Of a stretch of 64,000 nt of DNA, positions 18,808 through 28,214 are shown piece by piece. This DNA is from Bradyrhizobium sp. STM 3843 (lineage in GTDB: Bacteria; Pseudomonadota; Alphaproteobacteria; Rhizobiales; Xanthobacteraceae). Under the pieces are notes generated by a model. It saw nothing but the letters and a program-made list of their open reading frames with translations, searched no databases and had not been told where the DNA came from. The DNA lies in the NCBI RefSeq assembly GCF_000239815.1, contig NZ_CAFK01000253.1, positions 39,313 through 103,312 on the forward strand. Direction: 5' to 3'. Both the position numbers and the translations under genes were made by a program. Every line of letters begins with the position of its first letter. Position 1 is the stretch's first letter.

Positions 18808-20022
18808 ATGAGCGTGCGCCCTCAGGCGAAGGACAAGCCGTCCCAGGCAAGCTTCCAGTGGGATGATCCGTTCTTGCTGGACGATCAGCTCACCGAAGAC
18901 GAGCGCATGGTCCGTGACACCGCGCGCGCTTATGCGCAGGACAAGCTCCTGCCGCGCATTACCAAAGCCTATCTTGAAGAGAAGACCGATCGCGAGATCT
19001 TCAACGAGATGGGCGAGCTCGGTCTGATCGGCATTACCCTGCCGGAGGAATATGGCTGCGCCAATGCGAGCTATGTCGCCTACGGGCTTGTCGCGCGCGA
19101 GATCGAACGGGTCGATTCCGGCTATCGCTCGATGAACTCGGTGCAGTCGTCGCTGGTCATGTATCCGATCTATGCCTATGGCGACGAGAACCAGCGCAAG
19201 ACATACCTCCCGAAGCTCGCGAGCGGCGAATGGGTCGGCTGTTTCGGCCTGACCGAGCCGGATGCTGGTTCCGACCCCGGCGGCATGAAGACGCGGGCCG
19301 AGAAGGTCGCCGACGGCTATCGCCTGACCGGCAGCAAGATGTGGATCTCGAACGCGCCGATTGCCGACGTGTTCGTGGTCTGGGCCAAATCGGCCGCGCA
19401 TGACGACCAGATCCGCGGCTTCATTCTCGAAAAGGGCATGAAGGGCCTCTCGGCCCCGAAGATCGGTGGCAAGCTGTCGCTGCGTGCGTCGATCACCGGC
19501 GAGATCGTGATGGACGGCGTGGTCGTGCCGGAGAGCGCGCTGCTGCCGAACGTCTCCGGGCTGAAGGGGCCGTTCGGCTGCCTCAACCGCGCCCGTTACG
19601 GCATCTCCTGGGGCGTGCTCGGTGCGGCGGAGGACTGCATGCAGCGTGCCCGGCAATATACGCTGGACCGCAAGCAGTTCGGCCGGCCACTCGCCGCCAC
19701 CCAGCTGGTGCAGAAGAAGCTTGCGGATATGGAGACCGAGATCGCGCTGGGTCTGCAGGCGTCACTGCGCGTCGGCCGGCTGATGGATGAAGGCAAAATG
19801 GCGCCGGAGATGATCTCGATCGTCAAGCGCAACAATTGCGGCAAGGCGCTGGACATTGCCCGCGTGGCGCGTGACATGCACGGCGGCAACGGCATCCAGA
19901 TCGAGTATCACGTGATGCGCCACACCGCGAACCTCGAGACGGTGAACACCTACGAGGGCACCCACGACGTGCACGCGCTGATCCTGGGCCGCGCCATCAC
20001 CGGCATCCAGGCGTTCGGTTGA
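18808..20022 (+). CDS. gcdH: Glutaryl-CoA dehydrogenase (acyl-CoA dehydrogenase family)
   Basis: This 404-residue flavoenzyme would oxidise and decarboxylate glutaryl-CoA to crotonyl-CoA in lysine/tryptophan breakdown. Motifs of this subfamily are SMNSVQSSLVMYPIYAYG, CFGLTEPDAGSDPGGM, KMWISNAPIADVFVVWAK, LDRKQFGRPLAATQLVQKKL and the active-site region TYEGTHDVHALILGRAITG, with the catalytic Glu near residue 381. AAAGGA lies six bases before the ATG. It follows ribB after 62 bases but is functionally unrelated. Confidence 0.9.
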   Translation: MSVRPQAKDKPSQASFQWDDPFLLDDQLTEDERMVRDTARAYAQDKLLPRITKAYLEEKTDREIFNEMGELGLIGITLPEEYGCANASYVAYGLVAREIERVDSGYRSMNSVQSSLVMYPIYAYGDENQRKTYLPKLASGEWVGCFGLTEPDAGSDPGGMKTRAEKVADGYRLTGSKMWISNAPIADVFVVWAKSAAHDDQIRGFILEKGMKGLSAPKIGGKLSLRASITGEIVMDGVVVPESALLPNVSGLKGPFGCLNRARYGISWGVLGAAEDCMQRARQYTLDRKQFGRPLAATQLVQKKLADMETEIALGLQASLRVGRLMDEGKMAPEMISIVKRNNCGKALDIARVARDMHGGNGIQIEYHVMRHTANLETVNTYEGTHDVHALILGRAITGIQAFG

Positions 20023-20096
20023 GCATTGCCGGCACGTCACTGCCGTCACTATCTTTGTTCGTCCCCCCATTCCGGGACGCGCGTACCACCGTTGCT

Positions 20097-20195
20097 GTCA
20101 TCGCCCGCGTAGGCGGGCGATCCAGTAAACACCGGCATCTCGGGGTCTCATCGGCGCCCCGGCGTACTGGATACCCCGCCTACGCGGGGTATGAC
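20097..20195. repeat. Palindromic dispersed repeat, family B
   Basis: Arms of 31 bases at 20097-20127 and 20165-20195 start with GTCAT, contain a CGCGTAGGCGGG core and end with TCCAGTA. They are inverted and match at all but a few positions. Each arm is itself a small hairpin. Elements of this form are frequent between genes in Bradyrhizobium-type genomes. Just downstream, at 20218-20249, a 15-base sequence is duplicated with one mismatch. Confidence 0.75.
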
Positions 20196-20259
20196 GGCGG
20201 AGAATGAGGCGCCGACTTGCCCGTTTCGTAGACCTGCCCGTTGCGTAGAAGAGGCATCC

Positions 20260-21180
20260 ATGGCCGAGGACGACGTTCCATTCAACCGCAACTTTCCGCT
20301 CAAGCCCGGCGTGGTGGAAGAGGTTCGGCCCGGCATTCGTCGCGTCCTCTGCAACAATCCGAGCCCGTTCACCTTCACCGGCACGGTCAGCTACATTGTC
20401 GGCCGCGGCAAAGTCGCGATCATCGATCCCGGCCCGGACAATGAGGCGCATGCGGCGGCGCTGCTGGATGCCGTCCGCGGCGAGACCGTCACGCACATTT
20501 TCGTCACCCACACCCATCGCGACCATTCGCCGAATACCGGCCGGCTGAAAGCGGCGACCGGTGCGACGGTGTACGCCGAGGGGGCGCATCGTGCCTCGCG
20601 ACCGCGTTACGAAAGCGAGAAGCACAGCCCGGAGTCCGGCGCCGACCGTGAGTTCAACCCGGATGTCAGGGTAGGGGAGGGCGATGTCGTCGAAGGCGAC
20701 GGCTGGCGGCTGGAAGCCGTCACGACGCCCGGCCACACCGCCAATCATCTCGCTTTCGCCTGGCCCGAGCAGAGCGCTAGCTTCGTCGGCGATCATGTGA
20801 TGGGCTGGTCGACCTCGATCGTGGCGCCGCCGGATGGCTCGATGGTCGACTACATGGCCTCGCTGGAACGGCTCGCAGGCCGGCCGGAGCAGCTCTATCT
20901 CTCAGGTCACGGCCCTGAAATCCCCGAAGGCCCGCGCTACGTCCGTTTCCTGATCCGGCACCGCCAGGCGCGCGAGGCTTCGATCCTGCATCGGCTCAGC
21001 AAGGGCGAGGCCGACATCCCGACCATCGTGCGCGCCAGCTATATCGGCATCGATCCGCGCCTGACGACGGCAGCCGGCTATTCGGTGCTGGCGCATCTGG
21101 AAGACCTCGTCGCCCGCGGCGTGGTCGCGACCGACGGCGATCCGGTGATCGGCGGGACCTATCGGCTGACGAACGATTAG
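20260..21180 (+). CDS. MBL-fold metallo-hydrolase, LACTB2-like
   Basis: This 306-residue hydrolase has the metallo-beta-lactamase metal site THTHRDHSPN near residue 83, TTPGHTANHLAF with a further His, FVGDHVMGW with the bridging Asp, and LSGHGPE. The C-terminal 70 residues (REASILHRLSKGEADIPTIV, AHLEDLVARGVV) look like the winged-helix BLACT_WH domain found in LACTB2-type proteins. That group includes RNA-cleaving enzymes, but substrate cannot be read here. GAAGAGG supports the ATG at 20260. Confidence 0.85.
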   Translation: MAEDDVPFNRNFPLKPGVVEEVRPGIRRVLCNNPSPFTFTGTVSYIVGRGKVAIIDPGPDNEAHAAALLDAVRGETVTHIFVTHTHRDHSPNTGRLKAATGATVYAEGAHRASRPRYESEKHSPESGADREFNPDVRVGEGDVVEGDGWRLEAVTTPGHTANHLAFAWPEQSASFVGDHVMGWSTSIVAPPDGSMVDYMASLERLAGRPEQLYLSGHGPEIPEGPRYVRFLIRHRQAREASILHRLSKGEADIPTIVRASYIGIDPRLTTAAGYSVLAHLEDLVARGVVATDGDPVIGGTYRLTND

Positions 21181-21184
21181 CTCG

Positions 21185-22051
21185 TCATTTTCTCACCGTC
21201 TTCGCCGGCAGCTTGGCCGGTGGAGGCGGGACGACCTTCTTCACCGGCTTCTGCGCCTCGGTTTCGCCAGCCGTGCTGAGGTCTTCGATGAATTTGGTCA
21301 CGCGCGAGGCATTGCTGCCGAGGTCGGAATCGAAATAGCCCGAATAGCGCGAGGCTGAGCGGATATCGACCTGGGAATCCTCGCCGTCCGGCTTAACGCG
21401 GATCGAGATGTCCTCGCGAAAGCCCATGATCGGCGTCCGCGCCACCGCCTCGATGCGACCCTCGCGGCGTGGCGGCTGCGGTGCCCGCTCGTCGACGACG
21501 AACCATTTGCGCCGGTTGACCAGCTTCAGCGCGAGGGCATAGGCGCGGTCAGGCGGCAGTTCGAGCTGCACGGGCTCGATGTCGGGATAAAACTTCTGCT
21601 GCTTCTCCCACGCGGTCAGCCCGGCGTAGACCGCTGGATTGGTGTCGTCGCCGGTGCGCAGCGGCGCCAGCGCCTCGAATGTCGGCGGCTCGATCAGATT
21701 GGTGGTGATGTCGTAGATCTTCGGCAGCTTGCGATATTGCAGGAGGAGGTAGGCGGGATAGGCAAGCAGGACCGCATCGATCAGGAAGGCGAACAGGATG
21801 CGGCCCATGCCGCGGCTGCCGTTCTGCCAGATCGCGACGAAGGCGGCGAGCCCGACCAGGATCGAGAGCACGGCCAGGCCCAGCGCGCCGAAGAAGGTCG
21901 CCAGCGCCGGCTTCATCTCGAGGAAGTCGAAGCGAACGATCAGGACCGAAACCAGCACAGCCACCACCGAGAACACCGCAAGATTGCGGGTCCAGGTCGC
22001 CAGGCTGGAGACGGGCTCCGACAGATAGGGAGCATGAAATCTGCGGGCCAT
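21185..22051 (-). CDS. DUF1499 membrane protein
   Basis: This 288-residue protein has three N-terminal membrane segments (NLAVFSVVAVLVSVLIV; ATFFGALGLAVLSILVGLAA; MGRILFAFLIDAVLLAYPAY). A soluble C-terminal DUF1499 domain follows (IYDITTNLIEPPTFEALAPL, VVDERAPQPPRREGRIEAVA, FREDISIRVKP, SASRYSGYFDSDLGSNASRV). The tail is rich in Pro and Lys. Function is unknown. Starts at 22051, 22075 (ATG) and 22096 (TTG) are all in frame, and none has a convincing ribosome site. I took the shortest because the membrane segment follows it directly. Confidence 0.78.
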   Translation of the reverse strand: MARRFHAPYLSEPVSSLATWTRNLAVFSVVAVLVSVLIVRFDFLEMKPALATFFGALGLAVLSILVGLAAFVAIWQNGSRGMGRILFAFLIDAVLLAYPAYLLLQYRKLPKIYDITTNLIEPPTFEALAPLRTGDDTNPAVYAGLTAWEKQQKFYPDIEPVQLELPPDRAYALALKLVNRRKWFVVDERAPQPPRREGRIEAVARTPIMGFREDISIRVKPDGEDSQVDIRSASRYSGYFDSDLGSNASRVTKFIEDLSTAGETEAQKPVKKVVPPPPAKLPAKTVRK

Positions 22052-22198
22052 CGGAACCGCCGCTTTGGGGGCCATGCCGGCCGCATCGGCCGCCAATTCA
22101 TCCGTGTGAGACCACGTGGATGCGGTAAATTCAAGGGCCTTGGATTCAAAGAGGCTTTCCTGGGAGGGGTGGCGCGAGACGGTTGATCGATACCGGGT

Positions 22199-23413
22199 TC
22201 AGGCGCGGTCGGCGGTATCGGTTCTCAGGGCGGTGAGCATCATCAGGATGGTGGCGGCTGAGAACACTGCGCCGGTCGCAAACGTCGCCTGCGGGCCGAA
22301 GGCGTGCCACAGCCATCCCGCGAGCAGGCTTGCCACCAGCAGCGCGCCGCCGGTGATGAGATTGAAGATCCCGAACGCGGTGCCGCGCAGATCGAGCGGT
22401 GCGGTGTCGGCGACCAGCGCCGAAAGCAGGCCCTGCGTCAGGCCGAGATAAAGGCCCCAGAGCGCGACCCCGACGGCTGTGCCGGTCAGGCCGGGCGCGA
22501 AGGCCAATATGAGGTCGGCCGCGGCGAGCACGATCAGCCCGCAGATCAGCAGGTTGGTGCGGCCAATCCGGTCGGAGAGCACGCCGGCCGGCATCGCAAC
22601 CGCCGCGTAGACCAGGTTCATCAGCACGTAGACCAGCGGGATCAGAGAGAGCGGCAAGCCGTCGGCCTGCGCCTTCAGCACCAGGAACGCCTCGCTGAAG
22701 CGGGCCAGTGCGAACACGCCGCCGATCGCGACGACGATCCAATAGGCGCGCGACAGCCGCCGCAACTCCTGACGATGGATCGGCCAGCCGCGTTGCTGCT
22801 GTTGCGCATTCGCGGCCGGTTCACGCACGCCGATGAGGATTAATGCTACCGCGAGTGCGGCCGGCACCACCGACCACCAGAACACGGCGCGGAAGTTGTC
22901 GGCATACAGCGCCATCAGGGCGACCGCGAGCAGGGGGCCGGCAACCGCGCCGGCCGTATCCAGCGCCTGGCGCAAGCCGTAGCTCGCGCCGCGGATGCCT
23001 GGCGGTGTGATGTCGGCGATCAGCGCGTCGCGCGGAGCCTCGCGGATGCCCTTGCCGATGCGGTCAACGATCCGCGCCGCCAGCACCTGCCAGGCCGTGC
23101 TGGCCAGCGGAAACACCGGCTTGGTCGCGGCCGCGAGTCCATAGCCGAGTCCGACCAGCAGCTTGCGCTTGCCGATCCGGTCCGACAGCACGCCGGAGAA
23201 CACTTTGGTAATCGCCGCGGTCGCCTCCGCCACGCCCTCGATCAGGCCGATGATCACGGTGCTCGCACCCATGGCCGTGGCGAGAAACACCGGCAGCAGC
23301 CCGTGGATCAGCTCGGAGGAGATGTCCATCAGCAGCGATACCATGCCGAGCGTCAGGACTGTTGTCGGTATGTCGCGCCACGTCGCGGTGGTTTGTTGTG
23401 ATTGCGTCGCCAT
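22199..23413 (-). CDS. Major facilitator superfamily transporter
   Basis: A 404-residue protein of about 12 hydrophobic segments. The loop motif between helices 2 and 3, GVLSDRIGKRKLLVGLGYGL, and its repeat in the second half, GVLSDRIGRTNLLICGLIVL, are classic MFS signatures. RIVDRIGKGIREAPRDALIA and GASYGLRQALDTAGAVAGPL resemble a rhizobial group of uncharacterised drug- or metabolite-efflux-like MFS proteins. It is monocistronic as far as I can see. Substrate is unknown. Confidence 0.88.
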   Translation of the reverse strand: MATQSQQTTATWRDIPTTVLTLGMVSLLMDISSELIHGLLPVFLATAMGASTVIIGLIEGVAEATAAITKVFSGVLSDRIGKRKLLVGLGYGLAAATKPVFPLASTAWQVLAARIVDRIGKGIREAPRDALIADITPPGIRGASYGLRQALDTAGAVAGPLLAVALMALYADNFRAVFWWSVVPAALAVALILIGVREPAANAQQQQRGWPIHRQELRRLSRAYWIVVAIGGVFALARFSEAFLVLKAQADGLPLSLIPLVYVLMNLVYAAVAMPAGVLSDRIGRTNLLICGLIVLAAADLILAFAPGLTGTAVGVALWGLYLGLTQGLLSALVADTAPLDLRGTAFGIFNLITGGALLVASLLAGWLWHAFGPQATFATGAVFSAATILMMLTALRTDTADRA

Positions 23414-23488
23414 TGATCAGAGGCTATCAGCGGCCGGCCCAGGCGGTTTTGCGCCATCTCAAGCCCATCGCAGTCGCCTCAACGCAAA

Positions 23489-23520
23489 TGGCCTCCCATC
23501 GCATGTCGCGAGGGAGGCCA
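23489..23520 (-). terminator. Hairpin terminator after the binding-protein gene
   Basis: TGGCCTCCC at 23489-23497 pairs with GGGAGGCCA at 23512-23520, a 9-bp stem with a 14-base loop. It is 30 bases past the stop of the leftward ABC substrate-binding gene. Only a short TTT follows on that strand. Confidence 0.6.
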
Positions 23521-23549
23521 CATACTCCAAGCCCGAAGGGGCAGTCGGC

Positions 23550-24752
23550 TTAATGTGTCGCCAGCGGGCAGGCGCTATCGGAGAGCTTGCCGAACGCCTC
23601 TTCGCCCGACATGGTCTGCACCAGCTTGTAATAGTCCCACGGATATTTGGACTCCTCCGGCTTCTTGACCTGCATGATGTACATCTCGTGCTCCATCAGG
23701 CCATCAGCGCGGATCTTGCCGTTGTCCGTGAACATGTCGTCGATCTTGGTCTTGCGCAGCTGATCCATCACCTTGTCGGAATCGGTGGTGCCTGCCGCCT
23801 TCACTGCATTGAGATAGGTCATGGTGGCGGAGTAATAGGCCGCCTGGTTCATGGTGGGCTCACGCTTGGTCTTCTCGTAATAGCGCTTGGCAAACGCCCG
23901 GGTCTTATCGTTGAGATCCCAGTACCAGCCGGTGGTGAGATAGAGCCCCTGTGCCGTCTTCAGTCCGAGGCTGTGGATGTCGCTGATGAAGGCGAGCAAT
24001 GCGGCGGGCTTCATTGAATTGGCGATGCCGAACTCGTCGGCCGCCTTGATCGAGTTGGTGAAGTCGTTGCCCGCGTTGGCGAGGCCCAGCACCTGCGCGC
24101 CGGAGTTCTGCGCCTGCAGCAGATAGCTCGAGAAGTCCGAGGTCGACAGCGGCACGCGCACCTCGCCGACGACCTGGCCGCCATTGGCTTCGACCACCTT
24201 TGAGGCGGCGTCCTTCAGTTGGTAGCCGAAGGCGTAGTCGGCAGTGAGGAAGAACCATTTCTTGCCGCCCTGCTTCACCATGGTCTTGGCGGTTCCGTTC
24301 GCGAGCGAGGTCGTGTCATAGGCGTAGTGGACGGTGTAGGGCGTGCAGTCCTTCCCGGTCAGCGAAGCGCCCGCCGCGCCGATCGCGATGAACGGGATTT
24401 TCTTCTCCTTGGCGACGTTGGCCATTGCCAGGCTGACACCGGTGTTGGACCCGCCAAGGATCATGGTGACACCGTCTCGATCGGCCCATTCGCGGAACTT
24501 CTGTGCCCCGATGTCGGGCTTGTTCTGATGGTCGGTCTCCATGAACTGGATCTGGTTGCCGAGCACGCTGCCGCCGAAATCCTCGATCGCCATCTTGGCG
24601 GCCTCGACCCCGCCGGGGCCAATGACGTCGGCATAAAGACCGGACATGTCGTCGATGTCGCCGATGACGACCTTGTTGCCGGCGGCATGCGCGGCGGTTG
24701 CCGCGAGCGAGGCGCTCACGAGCCATGGAACAATACGCGTAAATTGGAACAT
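23550..24752 (-). CDS. Branched-chain-amino-acid-type ABC transporter substrate-binding protein
   Basis: This 400-residue exported protein has a signal peptide (MFQFTRIVPWLVSASLAATA, cleavage after AHA). It belongs to the Leu/Ile/Val-binding (Peripla_BP_6) family: VVIGDIDDMSGLYADVIGPG, ILGGSNTGVSLAMANVAKEK, PFIAIGAAGASLTG, GVRVPLSTSDFSSYL-like VRVPLSTSDFSSYLLQAQ. AGGGAAA lies 8 bases before the ATG. No permease or ATPase of that system is adjacent, so it is an orphan receptor. Rhizobial genomes hold many such, often for aromatic acids; with an acyl-CoA ligase gene just upstream in the same direction, an organic acid ligand is plausible. Confidence 0.87.
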   Translation of the reverse strand: MFQFTRIVPWLVSASLAATAAHAAGNKVVIGDIDDMSGLYADVIGPGGVEAAKMAIEDFGGSVLGNQIQFMETDHQNKPDIGAQKFREWADRDGVTMILGGSNTGVSLAMANVAKEKKIPFIAIGAAGASLTGKDCTPYTVHYAYDTTSLANGTAKTMVKQGGKKWFFLTADYAFGYQLKDAASKVVEANGGQVVGEVRVPLSTSDFSSYLLQAQNSGAQVLGLANAGNDFTNSIKAADEFGIANSMKPAALLAFISDIHSLGLKTAQGLYLTTGWYWDLNDKTRAFAKRYYEKTKREPTMNQAAYYSATMTYLNAVKAAGTTDSDKVMDQLRKTKIDDMFTDNGKIRADGLMEHEMYIMQVKKPEESKYPWDYYKLVQTMSGEEAFGKLSDSACPLATH

Positions 24753-24889
24753 GATGGGCGTTTCCCTGTGTCTTGTTTTGAATTGCCGCGACGTTAGGAA
24801 CCCGCAGGCCGCCCTCCAATACGTCTTTCGTCGGGTCGACCGAAGGTTCCAGGCTCGCTGCCGCGCAAATCGGCGTGCCAAAACGAAAA

Positions 24890-24919
24890 GCGGCCCCTGC
24901 CAGGTCGGGCAGAGGCCGC
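24890..24919 (-). terminator. Hairpin terminator after the acyl-CoA ligase gene
   Basis: GCGGCCCCTGCC pairs with GGGCAGAGGCCGC across a 5-base loop, with one bulged base. It sits just past the leftward ligase stop and upstream of the binding-protein gene, separating the two transcription units. Confidence 0.55.
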
Positions 24920-24945
24920 ATGGATCGATCACCCAAGTTGTCGGA

Positions 24946-26574
24946 TCAGGCCGCCGCGTTCGGGAAGCGATAGGCCTTGAACTGCTCGCGCAACGCCGTT
25001 TTCAGGATCTTGCCGGTCGCCGTATGCGGGATGCCGTCGACGAAGGCGACGTCGTCAGGCATCCACCATTTTGCGATCTTGCCGTCCATGTACTTCAGGA
25101 TGTCCTCGCGCGTGGCCTCCTGGCCCTGCTTGAGCTGAATGATGAGCAGCGGCCGCTCGTCCCATTTCGGATGCCACACGCCGATCACCGCGGCTTCCGC
25201 CACCGCGGGATGGCCGACTGCCAGATTCTCCAATTCGATCGAAGAGATCCATTCGCCGCCGGACTTGATCACGTCCTTGGAGCGGTCGGTGATGCGCATA
25301 TAGCCGTGCGGGTCGACGGTGGCGACATCGCCGGTGTCGAAAAAGCCCTCATCATCGAGGATGTTGTTGTCAACGTGGTAATAGGCCTTTGCGACCGCCG
25401 GGCCCGAGACTTTGAGCCTGCCGAATGTCTTGCCGTCCCAGGGCAGCTCTTTTCCGGCATCGTCGGTGATCTTCATCTCGACGCCGAAGGGCGGATAGCC
25501 TTGCGTCTGCAGCACGTCGAGACGGGCGTCGCCGTCGGTGCCGAGGAATGGCGGCTTCAGGGTGGCGAGCGTGCCGATCGGGCTCATCTCGGTCATGCCC
25601 CACGCATGGCGCACGCCGATGCCCATGTTGAGGAAGGTCTCGATCATCGAGCGCGGCATCGCCGAGCCGCCGCACACCACCATCTTTAGATGCGGCAGCT
25701 TCAGGTTATGCGCCTGCATGTGTTGCAGCAGCATCAGCCACACCGTCGGCACGCCGGCCGTGTAGGTCACCTTCTCGGTGTCGAGCAGTTCATAGACCGA
25801 CGCGCCGTCAAGCTTCGGCCCGGGCATCACCATCTTGGTGCCCATCGACGGCGCGGAGAAGGCGATGCCCCAGCTGTTGGCATGGAACAAGGGAACCACC
25901 GGCAGCATTGTATCTGCGGCCGAAGTGCCGAGCGAATCCCTGTTATTGGCCATCAACGCATGCAGCACGTTGGACCGATGCGAATACAACACGCCTTTTG
26001 GGTCACCCGTGGTGCCGGATGTGTAGCACATCGCGGCCGCGGTGTTCTCGTCGAACGTTTGCCAGGCGAAATCGCCGTCGGCTTGCGTGAGCCACTCTTC
26101 ATAGGCGATCGCGTTCTTCAGCGCGGTCTGCGGCATATGGGCCGCATCGGTCAGCACGACGTAGCGTTCCACGCTCGTCAGTTTGTCGGCGATCTTTTCC
26201 AGGACCGGCACGAAGGTCAGATCGGTCATCACGACGCGATCCTGCGCATGGTTGATGATCCAGGCGATCTGATCCGGGAACAGGCGCGGATTGACGGTGT
26301 GGCAGATCGCGCCGATGCCCATGATGCCGTACCAGGCCTCGAGGTGGCGCGCCGTATTCCAGGCGATGGTGGCGATGCGATCACCGAGCTTGATGCCGTC
26401 GCGCGTCAGCATCTGTGACACCTTGAGGGCTCGGTCGTGGATTTGCCGGTAAGTCGTGCGAACGATCGGACCTTCGACCGACCGCGTCACCACTTCCTGC
26501 GCGCCATGGATCGTGGCCGCGTGCTCGATGATCCGGTGACAGAGCAGGGGCCAGTCTTGCATCAAACCAAGCAT
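24946..26574 (-). CDS. Fatty-acid/medium-chain acyl-CoA ligase (AMP-forming)
   Basis: This 542-residue adenylate-forming enzyme has the P-loop-like motif YTSGTTGDPKGVLYSH, the aromatic/GMTEMSP motif AWGMTEMSPIG, FFDTGDVATVDPHGYMRITD with the ribose-binding Asp, and the C-terminal HTATGKILKTAL with the catalytic Lys. Length and wording match the AlkK/long-chain fatty-acid-CoA ligase group. It would activate a free fatty or aromatic acid to its CoA thioester. It is transcribed leftward and ends in a hairpin. It is divergent from the extensin-family gene. Confidence 0.87.
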   Translation of the reverse strand: MLGLMQDWPLLCHRIIEHAATIHGAQEVVTRSVEGPIVRTTYRQIHDRALKVSQMLTRDGIKLGDRIATIAWNTARHLEAWYGIMGIGAICHTVNPRLFPDQIAWIINHAQDRVVMTDLTFVPVLEKIADKLTSVERYVVLTDAAHMPQTALKNAIAYEEWLTQADGDFAWQTFDENTAAAMCYTSGTTGDPKGVLYSHRSNVLHALMANNRDSLGTSAADTMLPVVPLFHANSWGIAFSAPSMGTKMVMPGPKLDGASVYELLDTEKVTYTAGVPTVWLMLLQHMQAHNLKLPHLKMVVCGGSAMPRSMIETFLNMGIGVRHAWGMTEMSPIGTLATLKPPFLGTDGDARLDVLQTQGYPPFGVEMKITDDAGKELPWDGKTFGRLKVSGPAVAKAYYHVDNNILDDEGFFDTGDVATVDPHGYMRITDRSKDVIKSGGEWISSIELENLAVGHPAVAEAAVIGVWHPKWDERPLLIIQLKQGQEATREDILKYMDGKIAKWWMPDDVAFVDGIPHTATGKILKTALREQFKAYRFPNAAA

Positions 26575-26643
26575 CAGGTCGTTCCTCCGGACGGTATTCG
26601 CTTGTTGCAGCGAGGTATTTTGAAAGGTTCCTACGATTTTAGC

Positions 26644-28050
26644 GTGGGCCGCGCCAGCCGCAACTGGACTGTGGTTACCGCCGTAGCCCTTAGCGTGCTT
26701 TCAGTGCTCGCCATGTCCGACCCTGCTGCTGCGCGATCGCACCACGGCGGCCGTCATGCCGCGGCCGAGCCGGCGAAGACCCGCGAATCGATTGCAGCTG
26801 CGCCGGTGCCATTGCCCCAGCCGCGCCCAGCAGAGGCGCCGGCGCGGGCTTCCGCTGCGAGCGGAAAGGGCAAGGACGAGGCTGGTAAGAGCGAAGGCAA
26901 GGATGAGGACAAGACCGAGGCGGCCGGGCCACCGCCGCCGTCGGCCTGTCGGCTGGCGCTGACTGAGGATGTCGCGATCGCGCCGTCGGTCCCGCCGATC
27001 CACGGACCGGGCGAGTGCGGCGGCGACGATCTGGTGCGGCTCGAGGCCGTCGTGCTGCCGGACAAGAAGCGCGTGACGCTCACGCCCGCAGCAACAATGC
27101 GCTGCACGATGGCCACCGAAATTGCGAACTGGGTCCGCAGCGACGTTGTGCCGGAAGTGGCGAAGCTCGGCAGCGCAATTACCGCGCTGGACAATTTCGA
27201 TTCCTATGAGTGCCGCGGCCGCAACGGCAAGACCGGCGCGCCGCTGTCCGAACACGGCCGCGCCAACGCGATCGACGTGCACGGCTTCAAGCTCGCCGAC
27301 GGCCGCATGATCGAGCTGACCGACCGGACCCAGCCGCGGGAGGTGCGCGAGAGCCTGCTGCATTCGGCCTGCACGCGTTTCACCACGGTGCTCGGTCCGG
27401 ACTCCGACGGGTACCATGAGGACCACATCCATCTCGACCTGCTGCAGCGCCATAACAACTACCGGATCTGCCAGTGGGACGTGCTCGATCCGATGCCGAA
27501 GGTCGCGCCGCTGTTGCCGGCCGAGCGGCCCGAGGAGGCGCCGCCGCGCGCGGTCGCGGAGGCCGGCCAGGGCGGGAACGGCGCTAAGGCCAAGGTCGAC
27601 GATCAGACCAAAAGCGACAAGGCCGACGCAGCAAACGGCAAGGCGAAGGCCGAGAGCGGTCGGACCGGGCAGGACAGGGCTCAGGCTCAAGACCAAAAGC
27701 CGGTGCATGACGCAGCTCAGGGACCGCAACCCGCTCCCGACGCTGGTGCGGAGAAAGCTGCCCCTCGGTCGAAGCCCGCACCGGCCGCCTCCTCAGCCGA
27801 GCTGGCCACCGGCAGCGCGGATGGGAATGACAAGTCGCCGAACAAGCCTTCGGCCGGTTCGCGCAGCAAGGCGGCTGCCGATCCGGAGCGTCAGGAGAAG
27901 GCCTCGCCCGATCACGCCTCCGAAAGGGCCTCGGCGGAAAAGGTCGACCAGGGAAAGACGCCGCGTCGAAAACTGGCCGCGGAGCGGTCCACACCGCGCA
28001 AGCACCGGCACCGCGCGCGGATGTGGAATCCGTTCGCGTCGTTCTTTTGA
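26644..28050 (+). CDS. Extensin-like family protein with long low-complexity tail
   Basis: The 468-residue protein starts with a signal-like segment (TVVTAVALSVLSVLAMSDPA, cleavage near AAARS), then a Pro/Ala linker. The extensin-like domain at about residues 100-285 contains ACRLALTEDVAIAPSVPPIH, CGGDDLVRLEAV, SEHGRANAIDVHGF and HEDHIHLDL. The SEHGxANAxD and HxDHxHxD pattern resembles M15-type peptidoglycan peptidases, so cell-wall hydrolysis is possible. The last 180 residues are disordered and rich in Lys, Ala and Pro, ending in a basic KHRHRARMW. The start is uncertain: GTG at 26644 or TTG at 26620, the latter preceded by GAGG. Confidence 0.82.
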   Translation: MGRASRNWTVVTAVALSVLSVLAMSDPAAARSHHGGRHAAAEPAKTRESIAAAPVPLPQPRPAEAPARASAASGKGKDEAGKSEGKDEDKTEAAGPPPPSACRLALTEDVAIAPSVPPIHGPGECGGDDLVRLEAVVLPDKKRVTLTPAATMRCTMATEIANWVRSDVVPEVAKLGSAITALDNFDSYECRGRNGKTGAPLSEHGRANAIDVHGFKLADGRMIELTDRTQPREVRESLLHSACTRFTTVLGPDSDGYHEDHIHLDLLQRHNNYRICQWDVLDPMPKVAPLLPAERPEEAPPRAVAEAGQGGNGAKAKVDDQTKSDKADAANGKAKAESGRTGQDRAQAQDQKPVHDAAQGPQPAPDAGAEKAAPRSKPAPAASSAELATGSADGNDKSPNKPSAGSRSKAAADPERQEKASPDHASERASAEKVDQGKTPRRKLAAERSTPRKHRHRARMWNPFASFF

Positions 28051-28125
28051 TCTCACGCGCGGAAAGTGGCCGCCTCCGACAGCCTCAAGCGAGGCGCCCG
28101 GGGCAGCTCGCGCACCCGGAAATAA

Positions 28126-28151
28126 GAAAGCGCCGGAAAACCGGCGCTTTC
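28126..28151. terminator. Bidirectional hairpin terminator
   Basis: GAAAGCGCCGG and CCGGCGCTTTC form a perfect 11-bp stem over an AAAA loop. It lies between the convergent extensin-like and L,D-transpeptidase genes. Confidence 0.8.
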
Positions 28152-28214
28152 ACAAAAGGATGGCGTACGCGTTTCTGTGATTTGATCCGGATTGGGCCGG
28201 CGCGGTCGCGCCGC